64,000 nucleotides of DNA from Ramlibacter sp. (GCA_019635415.1 JAHBZN010000001.1:310001-374000), one strand, 5' to 3'. Positions 43,556 to 52,672 are shown, counted from the first letter of the stretch. The notes: generated by a model from the sequence alone, not told the origin. Made by a program: numbers and translations.

Positions 43556-45037
43556 TCAGTGGGCATCGGCCTCCCGTGCGGCGGCGACAGCGGCGGCCCG
43601 GTCGCCGTGGGCGCCGTTGAAATACAGATTGAGCAGCACGGCGCTGAGGGAGGCCAGCAGGATGCCGGATTCGATCAGCGGATGCAGTCCGTGCGGGAGC
43701 CATTGCTTGAACTGGGGCGCCACCAGCGGGACCATGCCCACGCCAATGGAAATCGCCACGATGAAGAGGTTGTTGCGGTTGGACTTGAAGTCCACGTTGG
43801 CCAGGATGCGGATGCCGGTGGCCGCCACCATGCCGAACATCACGATGCCGGCGCCGCCGAGCACAAAGGTCGGAAGGGATTCCACCAGCGCCGCCATTTT
43901 GGGCAGCAAGCCCAGCACCATCAGGATCACCCCGCCGGCCACGCAGACGAAGCGGCTCTTGACACCCGTGACACCGACGAGGCCGACGTTCTGCGAGAAG
44001 CTGGTGTAAGGGAAGGTGTTGAAGATGCCACCGATCAGGGTGCCCAGGCCATCAGTGCGCAGGCCGCGGGCAAGGTCGGGCTGCTCTACCTTGCGGCCCG
44101 TCATCTCGCCCAGCGCGAGGAACATCCCGGTGGATTCGATCATCACGACAATCATGACCAGGGTCATGGTGAGGATCAGGATGGGGTCGAACACCGGCGT
44201 GGCGATCTCGAACGGCAGCACCACGTCGAACCAGCTGGCACGCGCCACCTTGTCGAAGCTCATCAGCCCGGCTCCGGCCGCGATCACGCCACCGATGACA
44301 ATGCCCAGCAACACCGAAATGTTCGCAACGAAGCCCCTGGCGTACTTGGCGATCAGCAGGATGGAAGCCAGTACCACCGCCGCGATGCCCACATGCGCCA
44401 GCGGGGCGTACCGGGGATTGGGCACGGTGCCGACCAGCGCCAGGCCGGGCGGTACCGGGGGAACGGATCCGCTGGCAGCCAGGCCGTTCATGCTGGCGAG
44501 CCACTGCGCATGCTCGGGGCTGACCATGCTGGGCGCAGTGGGGCCAAAAGGGTTGCCGAAGATCCAGTTGATGCCGATGCGCATCAGGCTGATCCCGATC
44601 ACCGCAATGATGGTGCCCGTGACCACGGGTGGGAAGTACCTCAGCATGCGGCTGACCAGTGGCGCGATCAGGATCGAGAGCATCCCGGCACCAATGATGG
44701 CGCCGAAGATCAGGCCGGCGCCGGCCACGCCAGGGTGACTGTTGGCCATGGCCACCATCGGCGCCACGGAGGCAAAAGTGACGCCCATCATCACCGGCAG
44801 CTTGATGCCGAACCACTGCGTGGCCCCCAATGACTGGATGAGGGTGACCAGGCCGCAGCAGAAGAGGTCGGCCGAGATGAGCATGGCCACCTGCTCGGGG
44901 CTGAGCTTCAGTGCCCGGCCCACGATGAGCGGCACCGCCACGGCGCCCGCGTACATCACCAGCACGTGTTGCAGCCCCAGGGCCGTGAGCCTGCCCGCGG
45001 GCAGCTTTTCATCAACGGGGTGGAGGGTAGAAGTCAT
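43556..45037 (-). CDS. Purine permease, NCS2 family (urate/xanthine type)
   Basis: 493 residues with about fourteen membrane helices. NCS2 signatures include GLQHVLVMYAGAVAVPLIVG at the N-terminus, VMIESTGMFLALGEMTGRKV with the conserved Glu, and QNVGLVGVTGVKSR. The last motif places it in the nucleobase-ascorbate group that moves xanthine or uric acid with protons (XanQ, UacT). A TGTATACA site 37 bp before its start links it to the GntR regulon. Neighbouring genes degrade urate, so urate or xanthine is the likely substrate. Confidence 0.9.
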   Translation of the reverse strand: MTSTLHPVDEKLPAGRLTALGLQHVLVMYAGAVAVPLIVGRALKLSPEQVAMLISADLFCCGLVTLIQSLGATQWFGIKLPVMMGVTFASVAPMVAMANSHPGVAGAGLIFGAIIGAGMLSILIAPLVSRMLRYFPPVVTGTIIAVIGISLMRIGINWIFGNPFGPTAPSMVSPEHAQWLASMNGLAASGSVPPVPPGLALVGTVPNPRYAPLAHVGIAAVVLASILLIAKYARGFVANISVLLGIVIGGVIAAGAGLMSFDKVARASWFDVVLPFEIATPVFDPILILTMTLVMIVVMIESTGMFLALGEMTGRKVEQPDLARGLRTDGLGTLIGGIFNTFPYTSFSQNVGLVGVTGVKSRFVCVAGGVILMVLGLLPKMAALVESLPTFVLGGAGIVMFGMVAATGIRILANVDFKSNRNNLFIVAISIGVGMVPLVAPQFKQWLPHGLHPLIESGILLASLSAVLLNLYFNGAHGDRAAAVAAAREADAH

Positions 45038-45073
45038 GGCGGCTCCGGTTGTGGACTTTGCTGTTTACCAAAC

Positions 45074-45081
45074 TGTATACA
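45074..45081. promoter_or_regulatory. TGTATACA operator upstream of the purine permease
   Basis: Palindrome TGTATACA in the context AACTGTATACACATT, 37 bp before the permease ATG. It shares its 8-bp core with two perfect 14-bp copies at 52207 and 53538. Candidate site for the GntR protein encoded at 51514-52188. Confidence 0.6.
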
Positions 45082-45201
45082 CATTAGTGACAAAGCTGAA
45101 TAGAAGCGAACCCGCATCCTTGTGGCGAATGGCGGGTGGCTCAGTTTTGACCTGTGTGCGGGTAATGCGCGGCGTGTCGCACAGGGGTACCATGGCGCGG
45201 C

Positions 45202-47586
45202 ATGAGCCTGGTTGATGAGCCTTCGACACCGGTCTGCACGGTCGCCGTGCGGGCGCTGTGCGAGTTCGTGGCCCGCCAGGGGGACCTGGACCTGCGGTTC
45301 ACGCCGGCACCCACGGCGCTGCAGGGCCAGGAGGGGCATGCGCTGGTGGCCCGTCGGCGCGGGCCGGGGCATGAGGCCGAGGTCAGCCTGTCCGGCGACT
45401 TCCGGGGCCTGCGCGTTCGGGGTCGGGCGGATGGCTATGACGCGGGCCGCAATGAGCTCGAGGAAGTCAAGACTTTTCGTGGCCGCGTCGAGGCCATTGC
45501 CTGGAACCATCAGGCCCTGCACTGGGCCCAGGTCAAGGTCTACGGGTGGCTGATGTGCCAGGCGCGGGGGCTTACGTCGATCACGCTGACACTGGTGTAC
45601 TTCGATGTCATGGCGCAGACCGAGCACCCTTTCAGCGAGTCCTTTGATGCGCTGACGCTCCAGTCGTTCTTCGAGTCCCTGTGCGGCCGCTACCTCCATT
45701 GGGCGCAGGGCGAGGCGCGACACCGCCACCAGCGCGATGCGGCGCTGGAATCCCTGGACTTTCCGCAGAAGCCCTTCAGGCCTGGACAACGCGACATGGC
45801 GGCGGGCGTCTACCGCGCCTGTGTGCAGTCGCGGCCGCTGCTGGTGCAGGCGCCCACAGGCATCGGAAAGACACTGGGCACTGTGTACCCGGCGCTGCGG
45901 GCCATGCCCGTGCGCGGCACCGACAAGCTCTTCTTCCTGACCGCCAAGACACCCGGCCGGCGGGTGGCGCTGGAGGCGCTGCAGCGAGTGCGCGCGACGC
46001 GCCATGGGTTCCCGTTGCGTGTGCTCGAGCTGGTGGCCCGCGACAAGGCCTGCGAGCACAAGGACAAGGCCTGCCACGGACAGTCCTGTCCCCTGGCCCA
46101 GGGCTTTTATGACCGGCTGCCGGCCGCGCGTGAAGCTGCCGCTCAGGCGCAGTGGCTGGACCAGGCCGCGCTGAGGGATATTGCGCGCGCCCACCAGGTC
46201 TGTCCGTACTACCTCGGCCACGATATGGCGCGCTGGGCTGACGTGGTGGTGGGCGACTACAACTATTACTTCGACCGGTCGGCGATGCTGTATGCGCTGA
46301 CCGCCGAGTCCGCCTGGCGGGTCAGCGTGCTGGTGGATGAGGCCCACAACCTCTACAGCCGCGCCTGCGCCATGTACAGCGCGGACCTGAGCCAGGCGGA
46401 GGCGCTGGAGACCCGTTCGCTGGTTCCCGCGTCGATCCGCCCGCGGGTGGACGAGCTTCTGAATCAGTGGCAACTGTTGCTGGAGGCCCGGAGGCGCGCA
46501 GCGCCGGACAGTGCCTGGCAGGTCCTCGATGAGCTGCCGGAGGCTTGGATCCGGACGCTGCAAAGGTTCAACAGCGCGGTGGGCGAGTACCTGAACGATC
46601 ACCCGACCGATGCCCATGGCGCGCTGCTGCCGCTGTACTTCCGAACGCTGTCGTTTGCGGGGCTGGCCGCCGAACTGGGTGACCATTCGCTGTGCGAGCT
46701 GGACATCTCCACATCCCGGCCCGCACTGGCAGCGGCTGCGCCGTCGCCGCAGCTGGCCTTGGGCGATCCCCTGTTCGACCCCGCGAGCACCGGCCCCGGC
46801 ATGCTCACGCTGCGCAACATCGTGCCTGCGCCGTTCCTGGCGCCGCGCCTCAAGGCGGCAGACGCCATGATCCTGTTCTCGGCCACGCTGAACCCGAGCG
46901 ACTACTACATTGACCTGCTGGGCCTGCCGGACGGCACGCAGCGGCTGGACATTCCTTCGGTGTTCCGGGCGGAGCAGCTGGAGGTGCGCGTCGTTCCCTT
47001 GTCCACACGGCGCGACGACCGTGCCGCTTCGCTGGACACCCTGGTGCAGGCGCTGGGCGAGCAGGCCCGGCGCGCGCCCGGCAACTACATGGCGTTTTTC
47101 AGCAGCTTTGACTACATGGAGATGGTGTTGCGGGCCGTACAGGCCCGCTGGCCGGAACTGCCGGTGTGGTCGCAGGCCCGCCAGATGGACGAGGAGAGCC
47201 GGCAGCGGTGGCTGCAACGCTTCGACACCGATGGCCACGGCGTCGGATTTGCGGTGCTCGGAGGGGTGTTCAGCGAGGGGGTCGACCTGCCCGGCCGGCG
47301 CCTTGTCGGTGCCTTCATCGCCACGTTGGGGTTGCCCCAGTTTGATGACATCAACCGGACCATCAGTGAGCGCATGCAGGCGCGCTTCGGCCGCGGCCAT
47401 GACTACACCTATGTGTTCCCCGGACTGCAGAAGGTGGTTCAGGCGGCCGGCCGGGTGATCCGTACCGAGACCGACACGGGCACCGTGCTGCTGATGGACG
47501 AGCGCTACCTGGAGCGGCGCTACCGCGTCCTGCTGCCCGACTGGTGGCGCGTCAGGCCAGCAGGTCCGCCAGGGTCCGCGCAATGA
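45202..47586 (+). CDS. Rad3/XPD-like DNA helicase with N-terminal PD-(D/E)XK-type nuclease domain
   Basis: 794 residues. The first ~170 contain GRADGYDAG and ELEEVKTFRG followed by HQALHWAQVKVYGW, matching Asp...Glu-x-Lys...Gln of PD-(D/E)XK nucleases. The helicase part has Walker A APTGIGKT, four Cys for a likely 4Fe-4S cluster (KACEH, KACHG, QSCPL, QVCPYY), the box VLVDEAHNL, LFSATLNPSDYY, and the final box QAAGRVIRTETD. This is the DinG/XPD superfamily-2 type, 5'-3' polarity expected. It is probably involved in DNA repair or removal of structures. No good ribosome binding site is visible. Its 3' end overlaps the M20 gene by 35 bp. Confidence 0.88.
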   Translation: MSLVDEPSTPVCTVAVRALCEFVARQGDLDLRFTPAPTALQGQEGHALVARRRGPGHEAEVSLSGDFRGLRVRGRADGYDAGRNELEEVKTFRGRVEAIAWNHQALHWAQVKVYGWLMCQARGLTSITLTLVYFDVMAQTEHPFSESFDALTLQSFFESLCGRYLHWAQGEARHRHQRDAALESLDFPQKPFRPGQRDMAAGVYRACVQSRPLLVQAPTGIGKTLGTVYPALRAMPVRGTDKLFFLTAKTPGRRVALEALQRVRATRHGFPLRVLELVARDKACEHKDKACHGQSCPLAQGFYDRLPAAREAAAQAQWLDQAALRDIARAHQVCPYYLGHDMARWADVVVGDYNYYFDRSAMLYALTAESAWRVSVLVDEAHNLYSRACAMYSADLSQAEALETRSLVPASIRPRVDELLNQWQLLLEARRRAAPDSAWQVLDELPEAWIRTLQRFNSAVGEYLNDHPTDAHGALLPLYFRTLSFAGLAAELGDHSLCELDISTSRPALAAAAPSPQLALGDPLFDPASTGPGMLTLRNIVPAPFLAPRLKAADAMILFSATLNPSDYYIDLLGLPDGTQRLDIPSVFRAEQLEVRVVPLSTRRDDRAASLDTLVQALGEQARRAPGNYMAFFSSFDYMEMVLRAVQARWPELPVWSQARQMDEESRQRWLQRFDTDGHGVGFAVLGGVFSEGVDLPGRRLVGAFIATLGLPQFDDINRTISERMQARFGRGHDYTYVFPGLQKVVQAAGRVIRTETDTGTVLLMDERYLERRYRVLLPDWWRVRPAGPPGSAQ

Positions 47587-48775
47587 CCTTGGTGGCGCGC
47601 CGCAGATCCTGCAAGTCCAGCCGCTCGTCCGCGCGCTTGGCGTGGCTCTCCAGCACGGTCCGCGGGCCGGCGCCGTAGATCACGCCGGGGATGCCTGCCT
47701 CAGCGTACAGCCGGACATCGGTGTACAGCGGCGTGCCCATCGCCGGAATGGCCTCGCCGAAGATCTGCTGGCCGTGCTTCTGGAGGGCCTCGACCAGCGG
47801 TTGGTTGCCCGCCAGCGGCTTCATGGCGTGGGCCAGCAGCAGGCGCCTGATGTCCACGCGGATGCCAGGGCAGGCCGCGGCCGCTTCGGCGATCACCTGT
47901 CGGATGCTGGCTTCCACCTCGGCGGGGTTCTCCTCAGGGATCATGCGCCGGTCCAGCTTGAACACCACGGTGCCCGGCACCACGTTCGTGTTGGTGCCGC
48001 CCTCGATGCGCCCCACATTCAGGTACGGGTGGTTGATGCCCTTGACCTGCGAACTGATCCGTTTGTAGAGCGCGTTCTGTGCATACAGGGCATTGAGGAT
48101 CTGCACCGCCCCCTGCAGCGCGTCCACGCCGGTGTCGGGCACGGCGGCGTGGGCCATCTTGCCGTGAACGGTCACTTCCATTTGCAGGCAGCCGTTGTGC
48201 GCGGTGACCACCTCGTAGCTGAATCCGGCTGCAATCATCAGGTCGGGGCGCGTCAGCCCCTTGTCGAGCAGCCAGCCGGGTCCCATCTCGCCACCAAATT
48301 CTTCGTCGTAGGTGAAGTGCAGCTCCACGGTGCCCTTGCGCGGGGCATCGAGCGCTTCCAGCGCGCGCACCGCGAAGGTGAAGGTGGCAAAGTCGGACTT
48401 GCTCACGGCCGTGGCACGGCCGTACATCCTGCCATCCACGATGTCGGCGCCATACGGGTCATGCGTCCAGCCCTCGCCGGGCGGGACGACATCGCCATGC
48501 GCGTTGAGCGCAATGGTGGGGCCGTCGCCGTAGCGCCGGCGCACGATCAGGTTGGTGATGGACTGCAGGCCATAGGCCCGCACCTCGGCTTCGGGCACTG
48601 CATGTCGCTCGGCCTCAAATCCGAAGGGCTTGAGCAGTTCGGCGGTGCGCTCGGCATGGGGCGCGTTGTTGCCGGGCGGGGTGGGCGTGGGCACGCGCAC
48701 CAGCTCCTGTAGAAAGCGCACCTCTTCGTCAAAGTGGGCGTCGACCCAGGCGTCGAGTTGTTCGTAGTGGTTCAT
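47552..48775 (-). CDS. M20-family metal-dependent amidohydrolase, probably acting on a ureide
   Basis: 407 residues of the ArgE/DapE/carboxypeptidase G2 family. Zinc-ligand segments are NAHGDVVPPGEGW, the Asp in AVSKSDFA (normally GGA-DMK), the Glu pair in FTYDEEFGGEMG, and dimerisation-domain HGKMAHAAVPDTGVDA. It starts five bases after the UraD-AllC stop on the same strand, so it is the last gene of the allantoin operon. That placement suggests a step on a ureide or amino acid derivative (ureidoglycolate, ureidoglycine, N-carbamoyl compound) rather than arginine synthesis. The sequence alone does not define the substrate. Confidence 0.83.
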   Translation of the reverse strand: MNHYEQLDAWVDAHFDEEVRFLQELVRVPTPTPPGNNAPHAERTAELLKPFGFEAERHAVPEAEVRAYGLQSITNLIVRRRYGDGPTIALNAHGDVVPPGEGWTHDPYGADIVDGRMYGRATAVSKSDFATFTFAVRALEALDAPRKGTVELHFTYDEEFGGEMGPGWLLDKGLTRPDLMIAAGFSYEVVTAHNGCLQMEVTVHGKMAHAAVPDTGVDALQGAVQILNALYAQNALYKRISSQVKGINHPYLNVGRIEGGTNTNVVPGTVVFKLDRRMIPEENPAEVEASIRQVIAEAAAACPGIRVDIRRLLLAHAMKPLAGNQPLVEALQKHGQQIFGEAIPAMGTPLYTDVRLYAEAGIPGVIYGAGPRTVLESHAKRADERLDLQDLRRATKVIARTLADLLA

Positions 48776-48780
48776 GAAGG

Positions 48781-50562
48781 TCAGCGCGGTCCGGTGGTCA
48801 GGTTGTCGAGCAGGTGCTGGAAGGCGTCCACCGCAAGCTGCATGTCGTCGCAGGTGGTGCTTTCCAGAGGGTTGTGGCTGATGCCGGCGTTCAGGCCGCG
48901 CACGAACAGCATGGCCTGCGGCATGACTTCGTGCAGCTTCATGGCGTCGTGGCCGGCGCCGCTGGGCATGCGAAACAGTGGCACGCCCAGGGCCTGCACG
49001 GCGTGTTCCCAGCGCTGCTGCCAGGCGGGGGCGCTCGGGGCCGCTGCGGCACGCATGGTTTCCTCCACGCTGTGGCTCAGGCCGCGGCGCTCGCAGATGG
49101 CCGTCAGCTCGGCCAGCACATCGGCGGTGAGTGCATCGCGCTGTGCGTCGGTGGGGGCGCGCAGGTCCAGCGTGAACTGGCAGCGGCCAGGCACCACGTT
49201 GGTGGAGCCCCCGGGCACGTTCCAGATGCCGATGGTGCCCACCGAGTCGCCATCGGCGGCCGCGCGCTTCTCAATGAAGAGGGCCAGTTCGGCCACAGCG
49301 CTGGCGGCGTCGCGCCGGCGGTTCATCGGGGTGGTGCCGGCGTGGCTGGCCATGCCCACGACTTCACACAGGAAACGCAGGCCACCGTTGATCGAGGTCA
49401 CGATGCCCAGTGGCAGGTCCAGCTCGTTGAGCACCGGGCCCTGTTCGATGTGAACCTCCACAAAGCCAAGGTAGTCGGCCGGGTTGCGCTGCAAGGCGCC
49501 GATGGCTTCCACCGTGGCGGGCAGGCCCGCTTGCTGCATGGCTTCGCGCATGCTGATACCGTCGGCATCCTTCTGCTCCAGCCAGGCCGGATTGAACTGC
49601 CCGATGAGGGCGCCCGAGCCCAGGAAGGTGGCCTTGTAGCGCTGGCCTTCCTCCTCCGCGAAGCCCACCACTTCGAAGTCGAAGGGCAGGCGCCGACCGG
49701 CGCTGGCCAGTTGCTTCACGCACGCCATGGGCGTGAAGATGCCGAGCCGGCCATCGTACTTGCCGCCGTTGCGCACGGTGTCGTAGTGGCTGCCCGTCAT
49801 CAGGGTGGGGGCGCCGGGGTGGGCGGCCTTGTAGCGGCCCACCACGTTGCCCACGGCGTCGAGCGTCACTTCGTCAAATCCGCATTCGCGCATGGTGCTG
49901 GCGATGAAGGCGGCGCAGGCCCGGTGGGCGTCGGTGAGGTAGGTGACCGTGAGCTGCCCCTTCTCGGCAAAGCCGGGGTCACTGTGCTGGGCCAACTGCT
50001 CCTGCCAGTCCCAGACCTGCTGCCCCAGCAGGGGCGATACGCCGAACTTGTCGTTGAGGCGGATTTCGGCGATGCGGTGGATGTTGCGCAGGGCTTCGGC
50101 CCGCTCGAAGTCCGGATGGTTGGCCAGCCTCCGGGCGAAGGTGTCGATGATTTCCTGCCGCGGCAGCCCGGTCCCCCGGGGGCCACGCACGGCCAGAATG
50201 AACGGGAAGCCGAAGCGGGCGTTGTACTCCGCGTTGAGCTGCTGGATGCGCGCAAATTCCGCGGGCGTGCAATCGGTGAGGCCGGCCTTGCCCTGCTCGT
50301 GGGTGGACTCGGCGGTCAGGGTCTTGCTCACCATGGCCTTGCCGGCCAGTTCAGGGTGGGCGCGGATCAGCGCGAGCTGCCGCTGCGGCGCAGCCTCGGC
50401 CACGATGCGGGCCATGGCGTGTTTGAGGTGGGCGAGCGACTGGAAGGGCCGCTGGCCCAGCGCCGCTTCCACGATCCAGGGTGAGTGCTCGTACAGGCCG
50501 TCGAGCGCCAGCGAGGCGTCGGCCGCGGCGGCGGTGTTGAAGGCTTCAAGCGTGAGTGTCAT
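48781..50562 (-). CDS. uraD-allC: Fusion of OHCU decarboxylase (UraD) and allantoate amidohydrolase
   Basis: 593 residues. Residues 1 to ~165 are UraD: LYEHSPWIVEAALGQRPF, the catalytic His in LIRAHPELAGK (about H69), and GFPFILAVRG. Residues ~185-590 are an M20 hydrolase of the allantoate amidohydrolase/beta-ureidopropionase group, with GSHYDTVRNGGKYDGRLG, FAEEEGQRY, FVEVHIEQGPVL and SGAGHDAMKL. The protein would decarboxylate OHCU to S-allantoin and also hydrolyse allantoate; allantoinase between these steps is the overlapping neighbour puuE. The start was set at MTLTLEAF, which overlaps the puuE stop (ATGA). Confidence 0.9.
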   Translation of the reverse strand: MTLTLEAFNTAAAADASLALDGLYEHSPWIVEAALGQRPFQSLAHLKHAMARIVAEAAPQRQLALIRAHPELAGKAMVSKTLTAESTHEQGKAGLTDCTPAEFARIQQLNAEYNARFGFPFILAVRGPRGTGLPRQEIIDTFARRLANHPDFERAEALRNIHRIAEIRLNDKFGVSPLLGQQVWDWQEQLAQHSDPGFAEKGQLTVTYLTDAHRACAAFIASTMRECGFDEVTLDAVGNVVGRYKAAHPGAPTLMTGSHYDTVRNGGKYDGRLGIFTPMACVKQLASAGRRLPFDFEVVGFAEEEGQRYKATFLGSGALIGQFNPAWLEQKDADGISMREAMQQAGLPATVEAIGALQRNPADYLGFVEVHIEQGPVLNELDLPLGIVTSINGGLRFLCEVVGMASHAGTTPMNRRRDAASAVAELALFIEKRAAADGDSVGTIGIWNVPGGSTNVVPGRCQFTLDLRAPTDAQRDALTADVLAELTAICERRGLSHSVEETMRAAAAPSAPAWQQRWEHAVQALGVPLFRMPSGAGHDAMKLHEVMPQAMLFVRGLNAGISHNPLESTTCDDMQLAVDAFQHLLDNLTTGPR

Positions 50563-51500
50563 GCCGGTTCCTGAAAGGGATGGACCTGTTTCCAGTGGCG
50601 CGCGATATCGATGCGGCGGCACACCCAGACGCGGTCGTGCTGCGCGATGTGGTCCAGGAAGCGCTGCAACGCCACGATGCGCCCGGGCCTTCCGAGCAGG
50701 CGGCAGTGCATGCCGATGCTCAGCATCCTGGGGGTGTCGGCGCCCTCGGCGTAGAGCGCGTCGAAGCTGTCTCGCAGGTAGATGAAGAAATCCTCGGCCT
50801 GGGCAAACCCCTGGGGCAGGGAGAACCGCATGTCGTTGGTGTCCAGCGTGTAGGGCACGACCAGATGTGGCACGACGGTGCCGTCGGTCTTCTGGACCTT
50901 CATCCAGAAGGGCAGGTCGTCGCCGTAGTAGTCGCTGTCGTACTCGAAGCCGCCGTCATCCACCACCAACCGGCGCGTGCGCGGACTGTCGCGCCCGGTG
51001 TACCAGCCCAGCGGACGCTGCCCGGTGAGCTGCTCGATGGCCTGCAGGCCCAGGCGCATGTGCTCGCGCTCGGTGGCTTCGTCGGTGGTCTGGTAATGGA
51101 TCCAGCGCCAGCCGTGGCAGGCGATTTCATGGCCCAGTTCCGTGAAAGCCCGGGTCAGTTCGGGGTGACGCTGCAGCGCCATGCCCACGCCGAACACCGT
51201 CAGCGGCAGGTCGCGCTTCTCGAATTCGCGCAGGATGCGCCAGACCCCGGCGCGCGAGCCGTATTCGTAGATGCCTTCCATGCTCAGGTGGCGGTCGGGG
51301 TAGCTCGCCGGATTGAACATCTCGGACAGGAACTGTTCGGACCCGGCGTCACCGTGCAGCACCGCGTTCTCGCCCCCTTCCTCGTAGTTCAGCACGAACT
51401 GCACGGCAATGCGGGCGTTGCCGGGCCATCGGGCCTGGGGCGGGTTGCGGCCGTAGCCCACGAGGTCGCGGGGATAGGGCAGGGTGGTGTCGTAGGTCAT
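50559..51500 (-). CDS. puuE: Allantoinase PuuE, polysaccharide-deacetylase fold
   Basis: 313 residues. It has YPRDLVGYGRNPP at the N-terminus, FVLNYEEGGEN, the strongly conserved GHEIACHGWRWIHYQ, and GWYTGRDSPRTRRLV, all typical of metal-independent PuuE allantoinases, which are related to NodB deacetylases rather than to cyclic amidohydrolases. It opens S-allantoin to allantoate. It lies 13 bp downstream of the GntR gene and overlaps uraD-allC by four bases. The inner ATG was selected because the longer frame adds an Arg/Pro-rich extension. Confidence 0.94.
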   Translation of the reverse strand: MTYDTTLPYPRDLVGYGRNPPQARWPGNARIAVQFVLNYEEGGENAVLHGDAGSEQFLSEMFNPASYPDRHLSMEGIYEYGSRAGVWRILREFEKRDLPLTVFGVGMALQRHPELTRAFTELGHEIACHGWRWIHYQTTDEATEREHMRLGLQAIEQLTGQRPLGWYTGRDSPRTRRLVVDDGGFEYDSDYYGDDLPFWMKVQKTDGTVVPHLVVPYTLDTNDMRFSLPQGFAQAEDFFIYLRDSFDALYAEGADTPRMLSIGMHCRLLGRPGRIVALQRFLDHIAQHDRVWVCRRIDIARHWKQVHPFQEPA

Positions 51501-51513
51501 GGCGGGGCAGCGC

Positions 51514-52188
51514 TCAGGCAAGCGCCATCGAGATGTCATTGGTGGGGACCTGGCGGTCAAAGGTCAGCGCGGCTTCGACGTGCTGCAGGTGTTCGTCCAT
51601 CAGGCGCACGGCGCGCGCTTCGTCGCGCGCGGCCAGGGCCTTGACGATTTCCGCATGCTCGTCGTTCGAGTGCTCGGCGGCGCTGGCGGTCTGGTACATC
51701 AGCGTGATCAGGGCGCAGCGCGAGATCAGCTCGCCCAGCATCTGGGCCAGCACTTCATTGCCCATGAGTTCGGCCATGCGCACGTGGAAGTCGCCCAGCA
51801 GCTCAGTGCGGCCGGGCACGTCGTCCTTTTCCACCGCGGCCTTCTCCTGGGCCACATGCTCCTTGAGCGCGCGGATCTTGGCGGGCGTCACCTCGCGCAC
51901 GAAAGCGCGTGTCATCTCTGCCTCCAGCATGCGCCGCACGGCGAACACCTGGCGTGCCTCGCTGGCCGAGGGCGCGGCCACAAACGCGCCGCGCGCGGGC
52001 TCGAGCCGGATCAGGCGGTTCTGCGCGAGCTGGAACAGCGCCTGGCGCACCAGCGTGCGCGACACGCCAAAGTGGTCGGCCAGCTTCTGTTCGGCCAGCT
52101 TGGTGCCCGGCTGCAGGCGGTGGTCAACAATGGCGCGGGTCAGCGACTCGACGATGAAACTCGTGGTGGAGGATTCCATGCGGGGCAT
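51514..52188 (-). CDS. GntR/FadR-type regulator of the purine-degradation genes
   Basis: 224 residues. The winged HTH is IVESLTRAIVDHRLQPGTKL with GVSRTLVRQALFQLAQNRLI; the C-terminal FCD domain has VRRMLEAEMTRAFV, DFHVRMAELMGNEVL and NDEHAEIVKALAARD with metal-binding His residues. It is followed by puuE and uraD-allC on the same strand. A perfect AAGTGTATACACTT palindrome lies 19 bp before its start, and the same core precedes the permease and puuD, so it probably represses these genes and itself until a purine intermediate is present. Of two possible ATGs three codons apart I chose the one with AGG upstream. Confidence 0.9.
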   Translation of the reverse strand: MPRMESSTTSFIVESLTRAIVDHRLQPGTKLAEQKLADHFGVSRTLVRQALFQLAQNRLIRLEPARGAFVAAPSASEARQVFAVRRMLEAEMTRAFVREVTPAKIRALKEHVAQEKAAVEKDDVPGRTELLGDFHVRMAELMGNEVLAQMLGELISRCALITLMYQTASAAEHSNDEHAEIVKALAARDEARAVRLMDEHLQHVEAALTFDRQVPTNDISMALA

Positions 52189-52206
52189 GATAGCCTGAAA
52201 TCCAAA

Positions 52207-52220
52207 AAGTGTATACACTT
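52207..52220. promoter_or_regulatory. Perfect GntR-type operator between gntR and uraH
   Basis: AAGTGTATACACTT is a perfect 14-bp palindrome in the 130-bp divergent gap. It can control both gntR-puuE-uraD/allC and uraH-xdhC. Confidence 0.75.
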
Positions 52221-52318
52221 CTGTCGACCAACAGGAGCGACTGGCTGTCCCGTGCCGTTGTCACGGGCGGGCCGACGCACACTCCTCCGACTGCACGAGC
52301 CATAGCCAAGGAACCAAG

Positions 52319-52672
52319 ATGGGATTGAGCACACATGTCCTGGACACCGCCCACGGCTGCCCCGCCGCCGGCATGGCGGTGGCGCTGTACACCGTTGAAG
52401 GCGACCAGGCCACACTGGTGCGGCGGTTCACGCTGAACGCCGATGGCCGCAATCCCGACGGCCCGCTGTACGACAACGCCAGCCTCCGAACCGGTACCTA
52501 CCGCCTGGTGTTCGAGGTGGCGGCGTATTTCCGCGGGCGCGGCGTGGTCCTGCCCGAGCCGCCATTTCTGGACCGCGTGAGCCTTGACTTTGGCGTGGCC
52601 CATGCCGACCAGCACTACCACGTGCCGCTGGTCTGCACGCCCTGGACCTACAGCACCTACCGCGGCTCCTGA
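52319..52672 (+). CDS. uraH: 5-hydroxyisourate hydrolase UraH
   Basis: 117 residues of the transthyretin-related family. It starts LSTHVLDTAHGCPAAGM, contains FRGRGVVLPEPPFLDRV (partial) and ADQHYHVPLVCTPWTYSTY, and ends in YRGS, the invariant C-terminal tetrapeptide of HIU hydrolases. It hydrolyses 5-hydroxyisourate, the product of urate oxidation, to OHCU. AAGGA precedes the ATG. Divergent from gntR, 14 bp before xdhC. Confidence 0.97.
   Translation: MGLSTHVLDTAHGCPAAGMAVALYTVEGDQATLVRRFTLNADGRNPDGPLYDNASLRTGTYRLVFEVAAYFRGRGVVLPEPPFLDRVSLDFGVAHADQHYHVPLVCTPWTYSTYRGS

Noticed and set aside
45034..47583. 849-residue reading frame on the minus strand opposite the helicase gene
   Set aside because: It is an antisense shadow in GC-rich DNA. 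The plus-strand frame has all helicase motifs; the antisense product is His/Gln/Arg-rich without domains.
52179..52218. Earlier start of the GntR gene at 52218
   Set aside because: That start would lie inside the operator palindrome and has no ribosome binding site; starts at 52188 or 52179 are better.
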